A stretch of 15,803 nt of DNA from Firmicutes bacterium UBA3738 (GCA_002372505.1 DFGY01000055.1:1-15803); one strand, 5' to 3'; positions 7,356 through 15,734 are shown, counted from the stretch's first letter. The notes: generated from the letters alone by a model not told the origin. Numbers and translations are program-made.

Positions 7356-9812
7356 TTAAAGTTCCCTGAGAGCAGCGTTAAATCTGCTCTTAAGCTCCAA
7401 CACTACCTTTTCGTGGACAGCGTCCACTTCTTCATCTGTAAGTGTCTTTTCGGCACTTCTGTATATCATTGAGAAGGCAAGGGATTTCTTTCCTTTCTCA
7501 ACCTGCTCACCTCTGTATACGTCAAAGAGTTTAACCTCTTCAAGAATGTCTCCCGCAGTATCTTTAATAGCCTTACGGATGTCTCCTGCCAGAGTCTCTT
7601 CATCAACCGTAATGGCTATATCCCTGCCTATTGCAGGATATACGGGAAGAGGCTCGTAGGAAATTTCCGTGTGGGCCATATCAACAATTTTATCGAAGAA
7701 GAGCTCGCTGGCATATACCCTCATGCCTACGCCGTAGTCCTCGCTAATATCCGGGTGAACCTCGCCGATAACGCCCAGCTCTACCGTTCCCTTCTCCGTC
7801 TCTACGGACATGGTGGCGCATCTGCCCGGGTGGAAGCTTGGGTGACCGCTTTCAGCCGTAAACTGCACACCTGTAATGCCCAGCTTGTCCAGCATGGTCT
7901 CGACCATTCCCTTTATTACGAAGAAGTCTACCAGGTCGCCGTACATACCTATGCACAGGTTCTCACTTTCCACCGGTGCTGCACCCGGCTCAAATTCGTT
8001 TGGTGCAAATACAACGCCCAGCTCGTAGAATCTTACTCTCTGGTTGCTCCTTGCAAAGTTCAGTCCCAGGGTCTGCATCATCTGTGGCAGAAGGATGGTC
8101 CTCATTACAGAGCTGTCTTCGCCCAGAGGATTCATGAGCTCTACAAAGTTTCTCTCCCATGCGTCTTCCGGAAGTCTCATTCTGTCTACGTCAGTTGGAC
8201 TTGTGAAGGAGTATGTGATAATCTCCGTCACGCCCATGGCGCTGAGAGCGTCTCTCACCATGCCTCTGACTGTCTCCGCCCTGGGCTCGCCTGCGTTGGC
8301 TACGCCTGCAGGAAGAGTAAGGGGCAGGTTGTCGTATCCGTATATACGTGCCACTTCTTCTACGAAGTCGATTTCTTCTCTAAGGTCCAGTCTCACTGTC
8401 GGCGGTGTGGCGATAATGGTATCCTCGTCCTGCATTTCCGCCTTTATCTCAAGGTCGGCGAAAATGTCCAGCATTTGCTGAGCCGGAATGTCAACGCCGA
8501 TAATCTTGTTGACTCTGCTGACTCTTACCTTTACATCCCATGGAGTAACCGGATTTGGATAAACGTCTATGGGCTCTGATACAACCTTGCCGCAGCCCAG
8601 CTGCTCTATAAGGTAGCAGACTCTGTCTACTGCATCCTTGGCCTGGTTGGGGTCTATGCCCTTTTCAAATCTGCTTGAAGCCTCCGTACGAAGACCCAGA
8701 GCCTTGGATGTAAGTCTTATGTTGTCGCCGTCGAAGTTGGCACCTTCTATTACTATTGTCGTTGTGTCTTCCTGTATTTCGGAATCCAGTCCGCCCATGA
8801 TTCCCGCAAGACCGATACCTTCCTCGGCGTCCTTAATCATAAGGGAATTCTCAACCAGGCTTCTCTCATTTCCATCAAGAGTTGTGAACTTGGTTCCCGC
8901 CGCTACAGTATCTACGTCTATTTTGCCGCCCTTTATGGTTCTGATGTCGTAAGCGTGAAGGGGCTGACCGTACTCAAGCATTACGAAGTTTGTCAGGTCT
9001 ACTATGTTGTTAATAGGCCTCATGCCTGCATACATAAGTCTCTTCTGCATCCACCAGGGGCTCTGCTCTATTTTTATATCCGTAACTACGCGGCCGTAGA
9101 ATCTCTTGCAGAATTCCGAATTGGATATGCCGATGTTTATGTAGTCCGTGCACTTTCCTTCCCCTTCGTTTTTAGTCTCTGTCTCAGGATATCTGAGCTC
9201 GTCTTCGAAGGTGGCCGCACTTTCTCTGGCCATACCTATCATGCACAGACAGTCCGGTCTATTGGGAGTGATTTCAAAGTCGATTACGTCGCTGGCAAGG
9301 CCCATGGCCTCTACCAGGTCGTCTCCCGGCTTAAGGCCGCATTCCTCTTCGGGAAGAATCCATATTCCCTCGCTGTCTCTTACGGGAATAATCTTTGCTT
9401 CAAATCCCAGCTCGTTGTGAGAACAGATTACAGCTTCACTTTTAACGCCCTTGACTTCGCCTTCTTCAATGGTCACTCCGGCTTCGGATTTGTCGTGGCC
9501 GTGAAGTGCTCCCGGAAGGAATGCTCCGGGAAGAGCTACAGGCACGCATATTCCTTCTCTTACGTTTGGCGCGCCGCAGACAATCTGAAGAAGTCTGCCC
9601 GTGCCTACGTCTGTCATGCATATGCTTAAGTGATCTGAGTCCGGGTGAGCCTTCTTTTCCATAATCTTTCCCACTACGACGCCCTTTATGTCCTCACACA
9701 TGTGAGTAGCTGTCTCAAGGTTTGAGCCGGACATGATCATGCGATCACAGAACTCATCTATATCTACATTTACGTTTGTATAATCTTTTAACCATTCTAT
9801 TGGGACTAACAT
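7356..9812 (-). CDS. pheT: Phenylalanyl-tRNA synthetase beta subunit
   Basis: 818 residues, the usual length for bacterial PheT. It forms an alpha2-beta2 enzyme with PheS; the beta chain binds tRNA-Phe and edits mischarged Tyr. Domains in order: tRNA-binding OB domain about 40-150 (HPDSDHLSICMTDVG), B3/B4 editing domain about 215-390 (INNIVDLTNFVMLEYGQPLHAYD), B5 domain about 405-475, catalytic-like core about 490-720, and a C-terminal ferredoxin-fold anticodon-binding domain from about 725 (YPAIGRDIAITV). AGGAGGT lies 8 bases before the ATG and overlaps the TAG stop of pheS, 13 bases away. zapA begins 16 bases after its stop. Confidence 0.97.
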   Translation of the reverse strand: MLVPIEWLKDYTNVNVDIDEFCDRMIMSGSNLETATHMCEDIKGVVVGKIMEKKAHPDSDHLSICMTDVGTGRLLQIVCGAPNVREGICVPVALPGAFLPGALHGHDKSEAGVTIEEGEVKGVKSEAVICSHNELGFEAKIIPVRDSEGIWILPEEECGLKPGDDLVEAMGLASDVIDFEITPNRPDCLCMIGMARESAATFEDELRYPETETKNEGEGKCTDYINIGISNSEFCKRFYGRVVTDIKIEQSPWWMQKRLMYAGMRPINNIVDLTNFVMLEYGQPLHAYDIRTIKGGKIDVDTVAAGTKFTTLDGNERSLVENSLMIKDAEEGIGLAGIMGGLDSEIQEDTTTIVIEGANFDGDNIRLTSKALGLRTEASSRFEKGIDPNQAKDAVDRVCYLIEQLGCGKVVSEPIDVYPNPVTPWDVKVRVSRVNKIIGVDIPAQQMLDIFADLEIKAEMQDEDTIIATPPTVRLDLREEIDFVEEVARIYGYDNLPLTLPAGVANAGEPRAETVRGMVRDALSAMGVTEIITYSFTSPTDVDRMRLPEDAWERNFVELMNPLGEDSSVMRTILLPQMMQTLGLNFARSNQRVRFYELGVVFAPNEFEPGAAPVESENLCIGMYGDLVDFFVIKGMVETMLDKLGITGVQFTAESGHPSFHPGRCATMSVETEKGTVELGVIGEVHPDISEDYGVGMRVYASELFFDKIVDMAHTEISYEPLPVYPAIGRDIAITVDEETLAGDIRKAIKDTAGDILEEVKLFDVYRGEQVEKGKKSLAFSMIYRSAEKTLTDEEVDAVHEKVVLELKSRFNAALREL

Positions 9813-9825
9813 TTACTTACACCTC

Positions 9826-10848
9826 CTACCTGAACTGACGAATGAAACGCATATCGTTTTCATAAAATAGCCTGATGTCATCAACGCCGTACTTGAGCAT
9901 TGCAATACGCTCAAGTCCCATGCCAAAGGCGAAGGCTGTGTACTTTTCCGTGTCAATGCCGCCGAGACCAACTACGTTGGGATGTGTCTCGCCGCATCCA
10001 AGTATTTCTATCCATCCGCTTCCCTTGCACACGCTGCAGCCCTTGCCGCCGCACTTAAAGCAGGATACGTCCATCTCTGCCGATGGCTCCGTAAACGGGA
10101 AGTGGTGTGGTCTGAATTTCGTCTTTGTATCCGGTCCGAAGAGCTGCTTGGCCATAAGGTCCAGGGTACCCTTAAGGTCCGTCATGCTGATTCCTTCATC
10201 TACGATGAGACCCTCGCACTGATGGAATATTGGTGAGTGGGTAGCATCGGGTGTGTCGCATCTGAAGCATCTGCCCAGGGACACTATTCTGAAGGGAGCT
10301 TCTCTTTCTTCGAGAGTTCTTACCTGCATAGTCGAAGTGTGAGGTCTGAGACAGATATCTTCATTGAAGTAGAATGTATCTGTAAGGTCTCTTGAAGGAT
10401 GGTTCGCCGGGGAATTAAGGCCGTCAAAGGCTCTGTATACCGTGTCGGCGAGAGGGCCCTGCACTACTTCGTAGCCAAGGTCTTTGAATATCTTTGATAT
10501 TTCCTCGGCAACGAGAGTGATAGGATGCTTTACGCCCATTCTGAACTCTCTGCCCGGCTCTGTTACATCTATTTTTTCCTTTTTGAACTGGGCGTTCTTT
10601 GCCGCCTCTTTTACATCGTCAAACTTTTTGTTTATGAGCTGCTCCAGCTCGTTCTTCGCCTTGTTGGCAAGAGGTCCTATCTGCTTCTTTTCTTCTTTGC
10701 TCAGGCCTCCCATTCCTCTCAGGATTTCTGTCAGCTGTCCCTTTTTACCAAGGATAGCCACTCTTATGTCGTCTACTTCTTTCTTTTCCGTAGCACAGGC
10801 AAGTCTTTCTTTCGCTTCACTTAATATTTCTGCTATTCGTTCTTGCAT
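9826..10848 (-). CDS. pheS: Phenylalanyl-tRNA synthetase alpha subunit
   Basis: 340 residues, standard length. It is the catalytic chain that activates phenylalanine. An N-terminal coiled coil (about 1-90) that grips the tRNA is followed by the class II core: motif 2 around FRIVSLGRCFRCDTPDATHS (186-205) and motif 3 GMGLERIAML (309-318). The insert CFKCGGKGCSVC (263-274) looks like a small metal knuckle that is common in clostridial PheS. The ATG is preceded by a GAAGAAGG stretch about 10 bases upstream. It begins 6 bases after the methyltransferase frame, so there is no room for the T-box leader that often controls pheST in Firmicutes; control must come from further upstream. Confidence 0.97.
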   Translation of the reverse strand: MQERIAEILSEAKERLACATEKKEVDDIRVAILGKKGQLTEILRGMGGLSKEEKKQIGPLANKAKNELEQLINKKFDDVKEAAKNAQFKKEKIDVTEPGREFRMGVKHPITLVAEEISKIFKDLGYEVVQGPLADTVYRAFDGLNSPANHPSRDLTDTFYFNEDICLRPHTSTMQVRTLEEREAPFRIVSLGRCFRCDTPDATHSPIFHQCEGLIVDEGISMTDLKGTLDLMAKQLFGPDTKTKFRPHHFPFTEPSAEMDVSCFKCGGKGCSVCKGSGWIEILGCGETHPNVVGLGGIDTEKYTAFAFGMGLERIAMLKYGVDDIRLFYENDMRFIRQFR

Positions 10849-10854
10849 CTTACT

Positions 10855-11654
10855 TTAACCTTCTTCGTTTAACCTTTCTTTTACTGATTCGTACATGATG
10901 ATTCCTGCAGCCACCGCCGCATTTAAGGACTCGATATTTCCGCCCATGGGGATCATCACGTTTTCATAAGCGAGATTTTCAAATTCCTCACTCATTCCAT
11001 TGCCTTCATTTCCTATTACCAGGGCAATATCACATTTCATGTCTATATCGTAAAAAGGCTTGGCATTCTTTACAGATGTGCCGATCAGCCTTTTTCCAAC
11101 CTTTTCACACAGCTGCGCCGCATCCTCTGCTCCATCCATGTATATAATGGGCATCCTCAGTGCGGATCCGGCAGCTGACCTTATTACCTTCGGGGAAGTT
11201 ACATCTACTGTGCCTTTGATGGCGATAATTCCTGCGTAGCCTGCAGCCTCTGCAGTCCTTATCATGGTTCCGATGTTCCCCGGATCCTGGAGCCTGTCGA
11301 GAATGAGAATGTTTCCCTTCTTACTTCTAACAGACTCCGCAAATTCATCAGCCGTCAGTTGTTTTTTTTTACAACTGCAATGATGCCCTGGCTTGTCTGA
11401 GTGTCCGAAAGTTTCTTAAACAGACTGTCCTTTATCAGGACACTATCCACTCCTTCCGGCGCCTTCACATCCGAGGCATCACTAACGAGGACGAGTTCAA
11501 CCTGGCCCTGGGAGGCAGCCTCACTTACGAGGTTTACCCCCTCTACCAGGAACAGTCCTTCACGTTCGCGGTATTTTTTATCCTTGAGCTTCAGACACTC
11601 CCTGAATGTCCTGTTGTCAAGGGATATTATCTTGCTTACTGGTGATTTGAACAT
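10855..11654 (-). pseudogene. SpoU/TrmH-family RNA 2'-O-methyltransferase, frame broken at A9
   Basis: The start at 11654 gives 99 residues, ending in TGA (11357-11355). The rest of the enzyme continues in the -1 frame to the TAA at 10855. Reading one extra base in the run of nine A (11370-11362) restores a full-length protein of about 266 residues. The N-terminal 90 residues look like the L30e-like RNA-binding domain (YREREGLFLVEGVNLVSEA). After the break come SPOUT motif 1 (DPGNIGTMIRTAEAAG), motif 2 (IGNEGNGMSEE) and motif 3 (IPMGGNIESLNAAVAAG), all intact. The intact C-terminal half suggests a recent break, a sequencing slip, or recoding at A AAA AAC. The family methylates ribose in rRNA or tRNA. 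B. subtilis also has such a gene (ysgA) upstream of pheS. ATG stands one base after the ftsZ stop. Confidence 0.85.
11356..11377 (-). other. A9 slippery run inside a small hairpin
   Basis: On the minus strand a run of nine A (11370-11362) is followed by C, so the frame reads GTA AAA AAA AAC AAC TGA. A AAA AAC fits the X XXY YYZ pattern for -1 ribosomal slippage, and a run of nine A is also long enough for polymerase slippage (the Thermus dnaX case is known). CAGTTGT/ACAACTG arms (11356-11362 and 11371-11377) flank eight of the bases as a loop. I see no well-placed Shine-Dalgarno-like enhancer or strong downstream stem, so programmed shifting is possible but not shown. Confidence 0.55.
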
Positions 11655-11655
11655 T

Positions 11656-12846
11656 TTACTTCAGGAAAGACGGAATATCAAAGTTCGGTTTTGTAGGTTT
11701 ATCCTCCTGAAGATCCTCTAATGTCTTTCTCCAGGAATCTTCTCTTTCCGGTGTGACAGTTGCCGTATCCATGATATCATCTTTATCAATATCATTTAGA
11801 GTACCAAAGTCAAGACCCGTTCTTTCCTCTTCCTCCGGTTCTTCTTCCCTTTCTTCTTCCTGAACTTTGTTCACATCGGCATAGCGGCTTGGCTCGTTTT
11901 CAAAACCTGTCGCTATAATCGTTACGCTCATTTCGTCCTGCATGTCTTCCTTGACTGCAGCACCGAAGATGATGATGGCATCCTTATCGGCAACGCTCTG
12001 AATCTGGTTTGCTGCCTCGTTAATGTCCATCATTCCTATATCAAATCCACCTGTAATGTTGAGGAGTATTGCCTTGGCTCCTGCCACTGTAGTCTCAAGG
12101 AGCGGACTTTCGATGGCAGCCTTAACTGCGTCATTGACCTTATCCTCGCCTTTGCCGTTACCGATACCCATGTGGGCAACGCCACGGTCGCGCATTACGG
12201 TTTCAACATCGGCAAAGTCAAGGTTGATCATTCCTTCCTCACCAATCAGGTCTGTTATTCCCTGGACACCCTGCCTTAATACTTCGTCCGCCATATTGAA
12301 TGCTTCAACAAGTGTAGTGTTGGACTCTGCAATCTGCAGAAGTTTGTCGTTGGGGACTATAACTATGGAGTCTACGAATTTTTTGAGAAATTTAATGCCT
12401 AACTCAGCGTGCTCGCTACGCTTGCGTCCTTCGAAGGAGAAAGGCTTTGTAACAACGCCTACTGTAAGGATACCCAGGTCCTTTGCAACCTTTGCGATAA
12501 TGGGTGCGGCACCTGTACCGGTACCTCCGCCCATGCCGGCTGTTACGAATACCATTTCGGCACCCTGTATCTGTCTGCCGATGTCCTCCATACTTTCCTC
12601 GGCTGACTTCTGACCGATTTCCGGATTGCCGCCGGCGCCAAGACCCTTGGTCAGCTTTTCTCCAATCTGAAGCTTCGTCTCGGCCTTGCAGGTGTTAAGA
12701 GCCTGCTTATCCGTGTTAACGGCAATAAAGTTTACGTTCTTTGGATTAGCGTCAATCATTCTGTTGACTGCGTTACATCCACCACCACCTACTCCGATTA
12801 CGATGATATTGGCATTTTCGTTTTCCGTCTTCTCGAATTGAAGCAT
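11656..12846 (-). CDS. ftsZ: Cell division GTPase FtsZ
   Basis: 396 residues from the ATG at 12846. An upstream in-frame ATG (12864) would add six residues but has no ribosome binding site of its own; it overlaps the GGAGG (12862-12858) that serves the second ATG 11 bases on, and MLQFE matches the MLEFE start of Bacillus FtsZ. The tubulin signature GGGTGTG is at 106-112, the T7 loop NLDFADV at 208-214, and the C-terminal FtsA/SepF-binding peptide ends FDIPSFLK. The linker before it (about 320-385) is strongly acidic. FtsZ polymerises with GTP into the Z ring at midcell. No ftsA, ftsQ or mur gene is nearby, so it is outside a division/cell-wall cluster and heads a translation-gene operon instead. 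Confidence 0.96.
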   Translation of the reverse strand: MLQFEKTENENANIIVIGVGGGGCNAVNRMIDANPKNVNFIAVNTDKQALNTCKAETKLQIGEKLTKGLGAGGNPEIGQKSAEESMEDIGRQIQGAEMVFVTAGMGGGTGTGAAPIIAKVAKDLGILTVGVVTKPFSFEGRKRSEHAELGIKFLKKFVDSIVIVPNDKLLQIAESNTTLVEAFNMADEVLRQGVQGITDLIGEEGMINLDFADVETVMRDRGVAHMGIGNGKGEDKVNDAVKAAIESPLLETTVAGAKAILLNITGGFDIGMMDINEAANQIQSVADKDAIIIFGAAVKEDMQDEMSVTIIATGFENEPSRYADVNKVQEEEREEEPEEEERTGLDFGTLNDIDKDDIMDTATVTPEREDSWRKTLEDLQEDKPTKPNFDIPSFLK

Positions 12847-12889
12847 TTTTCGTATATCCTCCATTGTGTTTTTTTCTCAAATTTACGTT

Positions 12890-12898
12890 ATTGTAACA
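12890..12898 (-). promoter_or_regulatory. ftsZ: Candidate ftsZ promoter (extended -10)
   Basis: On the minus strand TGTTACAAT (12898-12890) is an extended -10 element; TTGTAC (12918-12913 region), with a poor match to TTGACA, lies about 18 bases upstream. Transcription would start near 12882, giving a leader of about 36 bases. The element is one of two TACAATAAC copies in this 73-base gap (see findings). There is no terminator between the transporter and ftsZ, so read-through may also feed ftsZ. Confidence 0.4.
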
Positions 12899-12919
12899 CA
12901 AAATGTTGTTATTGTACAA

Positions 12920-14497
12920 CTATATCAGACCTTTTGACTTCAAAAAATCTTTCGCAACATCTTCAGGTTCTTCTTCTTTCTCATCTACCCTGTAGTTGAG
13001 TTCCATCATGGTCTCATCGTCCAGGACGCTGCTCAGTTTGTTGCACACATTCTCCAGCTCCGGATATTCCTTGAGAACAGCCTCTCTGATTACCGGTACG
13101 CCGTAGTATGGAGCGAAGAAATTTATGTCGTCTTCCAGAACAACAAGGTCGAATTTCTTAAGGAGTCCGTCGGTTCCAAAAGCATCTATTACGTCAACCT
13201 CCCTATTTTCCAGAGCGGTATATCTGGGTGTTCCGTCAAGAGTCTTGCTGTCCTTAAACTTTATGCCGTACTTGCTGTTAAGACCCTTCATGCAGTCCTC
13301 TCTGTTGAGGAACTGGAAAGTTGTACCCGTTACCAGTTTCTTGGCTACTCTCTTAAGGTCCGAAAGCTTGGTCAGGTTGTATTCCTTGGAAACCTCCTTG
13401 CTGGTAGCCAGAGTGTAAGTATTGTTAAAGCCTGTCTGGTTCAGCAGGATGAATTTGTTCTGCTTGTACATTTCGTCTTTGCACACTTCGTATACCTTCT
13501 GCATATCCGTAATTGGATCGTTTTGCAGAACCTCTACGAAGATGGTACCTGTGTAGTCTATGAACATATCTATTTCATCCTTCTTTAAGGCGCCACGGCA
13601 AACCTGAGATCCTCCCAGATTTGTTTCGGCTGTAACGTCAATGTCCGTTTCAGACTCAATGTAATATTTATATAGGTACACAAGGGTGAACTGTTCCGTA
13701 AAGTCCATGCCGCCAATGGTAATGTGCTTGTCCTTGCTGCCGCCCATGCTGCCGATGACGGAGTTTCCGATGAGCACCACCAGAAGGACAGCTGCGACGC
13801 CGAGTATAGCCTTCTGTCTCGTGCGGCCCTTCTTCGCCTTGGCCTTTGCTTCCATGTAGGCGGGCTGAAGGCTGATTGGAGTCACCAGCTTTTCCACCAG
13901 TCCCATGAGGAAGTCCACCAGCAGAGCCAGAATACAGGCCGGAATTGCGCCTGCCAGAATCTGCAGATTGTTGGCCGTTCTGATTCCTGAGAATACCATG
14001 TAACCAAGGCCGCCGGCGCCGATGAAGGCTGCCATTGTCATGAGACCTACAGCAGTAACAGCTGAAATTCTCACACCGGCCATTATTACGGGAAGGGCCA
14101 TGGGGATCTTTACTTTCCTTAAGACCTGGCCTCTCGTAAGACCGATTCCCTTTGCGGCCTCAACCATTTCAGGATCTATGCTTGCAATACCTGTGTATGT
14201 GTTTTTAATAATCGGCAGGAGGGAATAAAGAGTTACCATGAATACCGCCGGAAGTACGCCTATTCCCAGAAGGGGAATTGCAAGACCCAGCATAGCCATG
14301 CTCGGTACAGCCTGCACAACGTTGGCCACACCGATAATGGGCTTGCTCATGCCTTTTACGTAGCTGATAAATATTCCGAGAGGCACACCGATTAAAATAG
14401 CTATACCTACAGCTACCGCCGTAAGTTCAATGTGCTCTATGAGAAGGCGAAATATTTCCGAGCTATTTTCTGCCATATACTTAAATAAGTCGCTCAT
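12920..14497 (-). CDS. Osmoprotectant ABC transporter: permease fused to substrate-binding domain
   Basis: 525 residues. The first 210 or so form a membrane permease with about six hydrophobic segments and the EAA loop for the ATPase at about 113-133 (EAAKGIGLTRGQVLRKVKIP). A basic stretch (216-229) leads to an extra membrane helix at about 230-250, which tethers an OpuAC-type binding domain (257-525, starting HITIGGMDFTEQF) outside the cell. Family knowledge points to import of glycine betaine, choline, carnitine or proline betaine for osmotic protection; the exact ligand cannot be read. Such fusions are known in OpuABC/BusAB-like systems. The ATG overlaps the ATPase stop (ATGA), with AGGAGGTG 9 bases upstream, so the two are translationally coupled. 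Confidence 0.92.
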   Translation of the reverse strand: MSDLFKYMAENSSEIFRLLIEHIELTAVAVGIAILIGVPLGIFISYVKGMSKPIIGVANVVQAVPSMAMLGLAIPLLGIGVLPAVFMVTLYSLLPIIKNTYTGIASIDPEMVEAAKGIGLTRGQVLRKVKIPMALPVIMAGVRISAVTAVGLMTMAAFIGAGGLGYMVFSGIRTANNLQILAGAIPACILALLVDFLMGLVEKLVTPISLQPAYMEAKAKAKKGRTRQKAILGVAAVLLVVLIGNSVIGSMGGSKDKHITIGGMDFTEQFTLVYLYKYYIESETDIDVTAETNLGGSQVCRGALKKDEIDMFIDYTGTIFVEVLQNDPITDMQKVYEVCKDEMYKQNKFILLNQTGFNNTYTLATSKEVSKEYNLTKLSDLKRVAKKLVTGTTFQFLNREDCMKGLNSKYGIKFKDSKTLDGTPRYTALENREVDVIDAFGTDGLLKKFDLVVLEDDINFFAPYYGVPVIREAVLKEYPELENVCNKLSSVLDDETMMELNYRVDEKEEEPEDVAKDFLKSKGLI

Positions 14498-15648
14498 ACT
14501 TCGCTCACCTCCTCTTGCTTAGCCTCTTCCTGCTCTTCCGACAGGAACTGCCTGCTCAAGGTTGATACCAGATTGGAACTTGTAAGGAGCCCTACAAGCT
14601 TTCCCTTATCGTCAACCACCGGCATATTGTTTATATCCTCTTCGTCAACTATTCTGAGAATATCTACGATGTTATCGTCAGGCTTTGCCACTGACATGTT
14701 CGGATAAACCATGTCTCTCGCAATGGAATTCTTGTCCGTTGCCCAGTAAAGGGACTTACGGCCAATCATTCCCACGAGAGTGTTGTCCGGCTCCACAACC
14801 AGAAGAGTGTCTACGTGACTGGAGCTCATGAGCTGCAGACATCTTCCCTTATTTGTGTCCGGATGACATGTCACCGGTTTTTTGATCATAAAGTCTTCAA
14901 CCTTAATATATTCCGGGGAATCCCAGATTCTCTTGGCGCCTACGAAGTTTTCAACGTAGTCGTCCGCCGGGTTTCTCAGGATTTCCTCGGGAGTGTCAAA
15001 CTGAAGAATGTGGCCGTCTCTCATAATGCAGATTCTGTCCGCAACCTTTATGGCCTCATCCATATCGTGGGTAACGAAGACGATTGTCTTATCAACCTTT
15101 TCTTTAAGCTTAACGAATTCATCCTGGAGATTGCTCCTGGTGAGAGGGTCCAGAGCCGAGAAAGGCTCGTCCATTAAAATAATTTTCGGGTCGTTTGCAA
15201 GAGCCCTGATTACACCGATTCTCTGCCTCTGCCCGCCGGAAAGCTCCGTAGGATAGCAGTCCAGGTATTCCTCAGGATCAAGATCTACCATTTCCATGAG
15301 CCTTATTGTATTTTCAACAATATGGTCCTTGTCCTTCTTTTCAAGCTGCTCGATGATCTCAATATTATCCCTTATAGTCATATGAGGAAACAGACCGCCC
15401 TGCTGGATGACATATCCCATCTTGCGCCTCAGCTCTATTTTCTCAATGGCTTCGATATCAATACCATCAATGGTAATCTTCCCCTCCGAAGGCGCAATCA
15501 GTCGATTGAGCATCTTAAGAGTAGTGGTCTTACCACATCCGCTGGGACCTATGAGAACCGTAAGTTCATTGTCCCTGATATCCATGGATATTTTATCGAG
15601 AACAACTTTGCCGCCGAATTTTTTCGTAACGTTCTCAAGTTGTATCAA
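14494..15648 (-). CDS. opuCA: Osmoprotectant ABC transporter ATP-binding protein with tandem CBS
   Basis: 384 residues if begun at the TTG at 15648. GGAGGT stands 6 bases before it, and MIQLENVTKKFGG fits the family start. An ATG at 15663 in the same frame would add five residues but has no ribosome binding site and itself runs into the GGAGGT. Walker A GPSGCGKTT (34-42), signature LSGGQRQR (136-143), Walker B IILMDE (156-161) and switch H194 are intact. Two CBS domains (about 250-305 and 310-367) follow, as in OpuA/OpuC ATPases, where they sense ionic strength or a nucleotide. A short acidic tail ends the protein. It powers the permease encoded next. Confidence 0.93.
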   Translation of the reverse strand: MIQLENVTKKFGGKVVLDKISMDIRDNELTVLIGPSGCGKTTTLKMLNRLIAPSEGKITIDGIDIEAIEKIELRRKMGYVIQQGGLFPHMTIRDNIEIIEQLEKKDKDHIVENTIRLMEMVDLDPEEYLDCYPTELSGGQRQRIGVIRALANDPKIILMDEPFSALDPLTRSNLQDEFVKLKEKVDKTIVFVTHDMDEAIKVADRICIMRDGHILQFDTPEEILRNPADDYVENFVGAKRIWDSPEYIKVEDFMIKKPVTCHPDTNKGRCLQLMSSSHVDTLLVVEPDNTLVGMIGRKSLYWATDKNSIARDMVYPNMSVAKPDDNIVDILRIVDEEDINNMPVVDDKGKLVGLLTSSNLVSTLSRQFLSEEQEEAKQEEVSEV

Positions 15649-15671
15649 ACCGTTACCTCCCATTCACAGAT

Positions 15672-15690
15672 ATTTTTTTGCACAAAAAAT
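15672..15690. promoter_or_regulatory. Perfect A/T inverted repeat in the transporter leader
   Basis: ATTTTTT (15672-15678) and AAAAAAT (15684-15690) flank the loop TGCAC. The repeat covers roughly +2 to +20 of the predicted transcript, before the GGAGGT of the ATPase gene. Its position suits an operator, but the A/T-only arms could also be chance in an AT-rich leader. Confidence 0.3.
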
Positions 15691-15698
15691 GCGACAAT

Positions 15699-15727
15699 AT
15701 TATATATCATTTTTCTTTTTTTGTATA
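15699..15727 (-). promoter_or_regulatory. Sigma-A-like promoter of the transporter operon
   Basis: On the minus strand TATAAT (15704-15699) is a perfect -10 box; TATACA (15727-15722), matching TTGACA at four of six, lies 17 bases upstream. Transcription should start near 15692, about 44 bases before the TTG start. The -35 box abuts the REP-like repeats. Confidence 0.6.
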
Positions 15728-15734
15728 GGGGGGC

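Noticed and set aside
7671..8579. 302-codon plus-strand frame
   Set aside because: Antisense to pheT, which is complete and well conserved; composition is rich in His/Cys/Tyr as expected of a mirrored frame.
8955..9629. 224-codon plus-strand frame
   Set aside because: Also antisense to pheT, with no ribosome binding site or recognisable domain.
10855..11265. A separate gene for the SPOUT domain starting at the ATG at 11265
   Set aside because: This ATG lies inside motif 1 (GNIGTMIRTAE); starting there would remove part of the SAM-binding fold. It is the second half of the split gene.
12887..12920. Terminator between the transporter and ftsZ
   Set aside because: Only short, weak stems (five base pairs at most) without a following T run; the direct repeat explains the pattern better.
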